Assembly: GCF_000814765.1 (NCBI RefSeq)
Contig: NZ_JWIC01000009.1
Location: forward strand, 1 to 64,000
DNA length: 64,000 nucleotides
Origin: Pseudoalteromonas luteoviolacea
Lineage (GTDB): Bacteria; Pseudomonadota; Gammaproteobacteria; Enterobacterales; Alteromonadaceae
Direction of reading: 5' to 3'
A program made the position numbers and the translations under genes. The notes below the pieces were generated by a model. It was not told the origin of the DNA. It saw only the letters and a program-made list of their open reading frames with translations, and did not search any database. Shown piece by piece: positions 61,317 through 64,000 of the stretch. Positions within the stretch are counted from its first letter, which is position 1; every line of letters begins with the position of its first letter.

Positions 61317-62381
61317 ATGATTAACTTTGATAATAAAAACGTTGTGATTTACGCAGAAGGGCGTTTTGATTCTACAAATGCAAAGGTAGCGGCTTCATTC
61401 ATTCGTTATCATGCCGATAAATGCGTTGCGGTTATCGATTCCACTAAGGCCGGTGCGACTTGTGAAGAAATACTAGGGTATGGTGGGAATATACCTGTGG
61501 TTTCGGATCTGCCGAGTACTTTCGATAAGCAAGTTGATGTTTTCATGATAGGTAATGGGTTATTTCACAGTGATCTACCTCAGGAATATAGAGAGAACAT
61601 CAAACTTGCATTAGAACAAAAAATGCATGTTGTCAGTGGTATTCATTATCGTTTAGCACAAGACCCTGAATTAAAAGCACTTGCTGATAAAATGGGCGTG
61701 GTTATTTGGGATACGAAAGAGCCACCTGCAGGGCTCGGCACAAGCCAATACAAACTTCTTGATATTCCTCAGTTTATTGTACATACCGTTGGGTCTGATT
61801 GTCGTGTGGGGAAAAAAACCACAGCATTAGAAGTGACGAATTACTTGAACCAACAAGGCACTAATACCGTTTTTGCTGCAACGGGGCAAAGCGGTATTTA
61901 CATTACAGGAAAAGGCATCGCAATTGATGCTGTTCCAAGCGATTTTGTTGCCGGTGCAACTGAAAAGTTAATTTTGGATAGCGTCGAAGGCAGTAATGCG
62001 GACGTTGTACTGGTGGAAGGGCAAGGGTCAATTACACACCCAGCTTATAGCGCTGTGACATTAGGGCTTTTACATGGCTCTATGCCGCATGCGTTGATTT
62101 TATGTCATGAAGCAAACCTAGAAGCCCATAAAAACTGGGAAAAAACGCCATTACTTTCACTCACTCAACTGATTGACACATACGAAACATTGGGGGGGTA
62201 TTTACGCCCATGTAAAGTGGTTGGTGTCAGTGTGAATTGTAAATCACTTTCTGATGATGAGGCACGCAATGTCATCGCTCAAGTTGAGCGAGACACGGGA
62301 TTGCCAGCAACGGATGTATATAAATTTGGTGCTCAGAAATTGGCTGATGCCGTTGAGTCATTCCGGAACAATACAAAGTAA
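61317..62381 (+). CDS. DUF1611 P-loop protein, DgcN-like
   Basis: A 354-residue protein with an N-terminal Rossmann-like domain (NVVIYAEGRF, CVAVIDSTKAGATCEEIL) and a C-terminal P-loop domain with GSDCRVGKKTTALE at 159-172 and VVLVEGQGSITHPAYSA. This is DUF1611. DgcN, a family member in marine bacteria, is reported to take part in D-glutamate breakdown through an N-acetyl intermediate, usually with DgcA. Here no DgcA-like epimerase follows; instead come an aminotransferase and an ATP-grasp ligase. The role may therefore differ. AAGGAG precedes the ATG. Confidence 0.85.
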   Translation: MINFDNKNVVIYAEGRFDSTNAKVAASFIRYHADKCVAVIDSTKAGATCEEILGYGGNIPVVSDLPSTFDKQVDVFMIGNGLFHSDLPQEYRENIKLALEQKMHVVSGIHYRLAQDPELKALADKMGVVIWDTKEPPAGLGTSQYKLLDIPQFIVHTVGSDCRVGKKTTALEVTNYLNQQGTNTVFAATGQSGIYITGKGIAIDAVPSDFVAGATEKLILDSVEGSNADVVLVEGQGSITHPAYSAVTLGLLHGSMPHALILCHEANLEAHKNWEKTPLLSLTQLIDTYETLGGYLRPCKVVGVSVNCKSLSDDEARNVIAQVERDTGLPATDVYKFGAQKLADAVESFRNNTK

Positions 62382-62429
62382 GTAACTGAATACGGGTATC
62401 TAAATTGATATTCCATGTAACACGAGGAT

Positions 62430-63533
62430 GTGAAATTGAATGATGTAAGTAAGCAAGTGTCTGACGGATTTCGTCAGTTGCAGCCATACAAAGCGGGTTT
62501 AACAACTGAGGCGATAAAATCACAGTACGGTCTAGATAATGTGTATAAATTCGCGAGCAATGAGTCGCCATTTCCCCCATCAGAATTTGCCGTTAAGGCA
62601 ATGAGTGAGATGTTGACAGAGGTTAATCGCTATCCAGATTATACTGGCTTGCGTGCATCAATCGCACAAGAATACCAACTGGCATTGAATAATGTCATGT
62701 TGGGTAGTGGCTCAATCAACGTATTAGATGTGTTGTTTCAGGCTTTTAGTGTTACAGATAGCAATATCGTGTTTACTTCAAGCGCTTACTTTGGGTATCC
62801 ACTGTTGGCACAAAAATCAGGTTTAACTGTGAAGCTGGCCCAGCCAAATGCTCAGCTTAATCATGTGGCTGAAAACTTGATCCAGCAGTGTGATGAAAAT
62901 ACGAGCCTCCTTGTAATTGACAACCCGGGCAACTTTTCTGGTGGCGCTTTAAGTGCTGATGAGATTGAGCTGATCTTGACACGCGTGAGTCAAGAAACCA
63001 TTGTGATTCTGGACCAAGCCTATGAGGAGTTTAGCGACGAGTCGAGTTTTAAGATTGATGAGCAGACTTTCAGTCGGTTCCCTAATCTGGTTATTACAAG
63101 GACATTTTCAAAGGCCTATAGCTTAGCCGCGTTGCGCGTTGGCTATGCGCTCGCTGATGCGGCAATTATTGACTGGTTAAATCGTGGTCAACAGCCCTTT
63201 CCCGTATCAAGCATAGGTGCTGCGGCGGCAATGGCCTCTTTAAACGACCGGGCATATCGTCAGTTAGTGATTGAGAGCACTAAGCGTGGTAGACAAAAAT
63301 TGTTTGATGGTTTGATTGCACTGGGCTTACAGTGTTACCCAAGCAATGCGAATTTTGTATTGGCTGAGTTTGGCGAAAAAGCATCAGAGATATTTCTCAG
63401 CCTGTTAGAAGCGGGATTTATAACGCGTCAAATGCAGGTTTATCAGCGTCCTGATTTGATCAGAATATCAGTAGGTAATGATGAAGAAAACACCCTGTTA
63501 CTTCAGAAGTTGAAGGAACTGCTTCATGCCTAA
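62430..63533 (+). CDS. HisC-like PLP aminotransferase
   Basis: A 367-residue fold-type I aminotransferase of the histidinol-phosphate type: FASNESPFPPSE at the start, LGSGSINVLD, N165 in DNPGNFSGG, D195 in LDQAYEEF and the PLP-binding K228 in RTFSKAYSLAALRVGY. No other his genes are near and NPNNPTG is altered to NPGNFSG, so histidine synthesis is unlikely. It starts at GTG 62430, with GAGG very close; a TTG at 62436 has better spacing. The next gene overlaps its end by eight bases. Confidence 0.88.
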   Translation: MKLNDVSKQVSDGFRQLQPYKAGLTTEAIKSQYGLDNVYKFASNESPFPPSEFAVKAMSEMLTEVNRYPDYTGLRASIAQEYQLALNNVMLGSGSINVLDVLFQAFSVTDSNIVFTSSAYFGYPLLAQKSGLTVKLAQPNAQLNHVAENLIQQCDENTSLLVIDNPGNFSGGALSADEIELILTRVSQETIVILDQAYEEFSDESSFKIDEQTFSRFPNLVITRTFSKAYSLAALRVGYALADAAIIDWLNRGQQPFPVSSIGAAAAMASLNDRAYRQLVIESTKRGRQKLFDGLIALGLQCYPSNANFVLAEFGEKASEIFLSLLEAGFITRQMQVYQRPDLIRISVGNDEENTLLLQKLKELLHA

Positions 63534-64000
63534 CGTCATCATTATTAATCCGTACAATAAGTTTCCAGACTCAGAGCGCTGGGATTTTGAATTAATTGAA
63601 TATGAAAACTTCATTGATCACAGTGTCTATGACGTCACTTATGTTGTTGATAAGCGGGGGGAATCAGGTTTACCGAAAACGGTAGATAGGTATACACGGA
63701 TTGTCGTCGATGACTTATCGGATAATCAAGCTTTGGCAGCGACATTAGAATCGTTGATCGATCAGTTAGGCTGTGTTTATCGACTCATCTCTTTTTCTGA
63801 AGGGCATATGGACTTGCTCGCACAGCTGCGCGAGCGTCATGGCATAGTGGGCCCCAACATGTCTGAAACACAAAAAGCCAGAGACAAGCTGGTCATGAAA
63901 CAGGTGATTTCAGGTGCGGGCCTGCGCGCTCCTTATTTTATGGCTGTGAATAGTGACACGATAGGGGACGTTGACGCGTTTGTTCAGCAGCATGGTTTTC
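63526..64000 (+). CDS. ATP-grasp ligase, cut by window edge
   Basis: The frame opens at ATG 63526, overlapping the aminotransferase stop by eight bases, with AAGGA upstream, and runs to the window end (158 residues). After a pre-ATP-grasp Rossmann region (VIIINPYNKFPDSERWDFEL) comes HGIVGPNMSETQKARDKLVM and GAGLRAPYF, the usual entry to an ATP-grasp domain of the carnosine-synthase / amino-acid-ligase type. Such enzymes join an amino or carboxyl partner through an acyl phosphate. The catalytic core lies beyond the window. Confidence 0.82.
   Translation, partial: MPNVIIINPYNKFPDSERWDFELIEYENFIDHSVYDVTYVVDKRGESGLPKTVDRYTRIVVDDLSDNQALAATLESLIDQLGCVYRLISFSEGHMDLLAQLRERHGIVGPNMSETQKARDKLVMKQVISGAGLRAPYFMAVNSDTIGDVDAFVQQHGF

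Noticed and set aside
62430..63533. Histidine biosynthesis gene hisC
   Set aside because: No other his genes are adjacent and NPNNPTG is changed to NPGNFSG; the operon context points elsewhere.

Overview
The window looks like the chromosome of a marine gammaproteobacterium of the Alteromonadales, most likely Pseudoalteromonas. The grounds are the protein families and their style (TonB receptors with Fur boxes, several chemoreceptors, secreted proteases, MacB/RND efflux, YaeQ, DUF1611) and two decayed 5S rRNA 3' ends that resemble Pseudoalteromonas 5S. This is inference from remembered sequence style; no search was run. There is no intact rRNA or tRNA gene, CRISPR array or prophage.

Left edge (1-1970): a truncated IS110-family transposase with a fold-back hairpin over its ribosome binding site, a dispersed palindromic repeat, then about 950 bp of 60-bp repeats mixed with two 5S rRNA remnants, each followed by the same terminator. 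1971-8916: a Tat-exported carotenoid oxygenase with a DUF2141 protein, a divergent membrane LytTR regulator with tandem 14-bp sites, and a BlaI repressor / M56-M23 fusion / M23 peptidase / esterase operon behind palindromic operators. This operon looks like a cell-wall sensing system related to BlaR1-BlaI. 9360-12792: a CadC-like membrane regulator with a tiny secreted Cys-containing peptide, then 1.1 kb of non-coding DNA holding a 20-bp minisatellite.

12793-32318 is mixed: RhlE-type helicase, CHASE-GGDEF cyclase, RclC-like membrane protein, a periplasmic binding protein with a hybrid kinase, a Fur-box TonB receptor with a CxxC plug coupled to a thioredoxin-like protein, a BLUF photoreceptor between two chemoreceptors, LspA, an AhpD-like protein, and a second Fur-box TonB receptor of the haemoglobin type divergent from PepSY-TM/DUF4920 genes. 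32529-46294: two paralogous coiled-coil porins, an amino-acid-type dCache chemoreceptor, hexose-6-phosphate mutarotase, a sigma-54 response regulator with its NtrY-like kinase, a Fur box ahead of a small membrane protein and a 943-residue metalloprotease/propeller/barrel protein, and a secreted serine protease.

46931-55783: a MacB-type exporter (adaptor, ATPase, permease) behind a sigma-54-like promoter, then a second adaptor with an RND pump. The nearby sigma-54 regulator is a plausible controller. 56050-60742 holds housekeeping genes (oligopeptidase B, Dps, lipase-like hydrolase, YaeQ) and a small membrane protein behind an FNR-like box. At the right edge (61317-64000), after an AT-rich gap, starts a tight operon of a DUF1611 P-loop protein, a HisC-like aminotransferase and an ATP-grasp ligase. 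It looks like the start of an uncharacterised small-molecule or dipeptide pathway continuing beyond the window.
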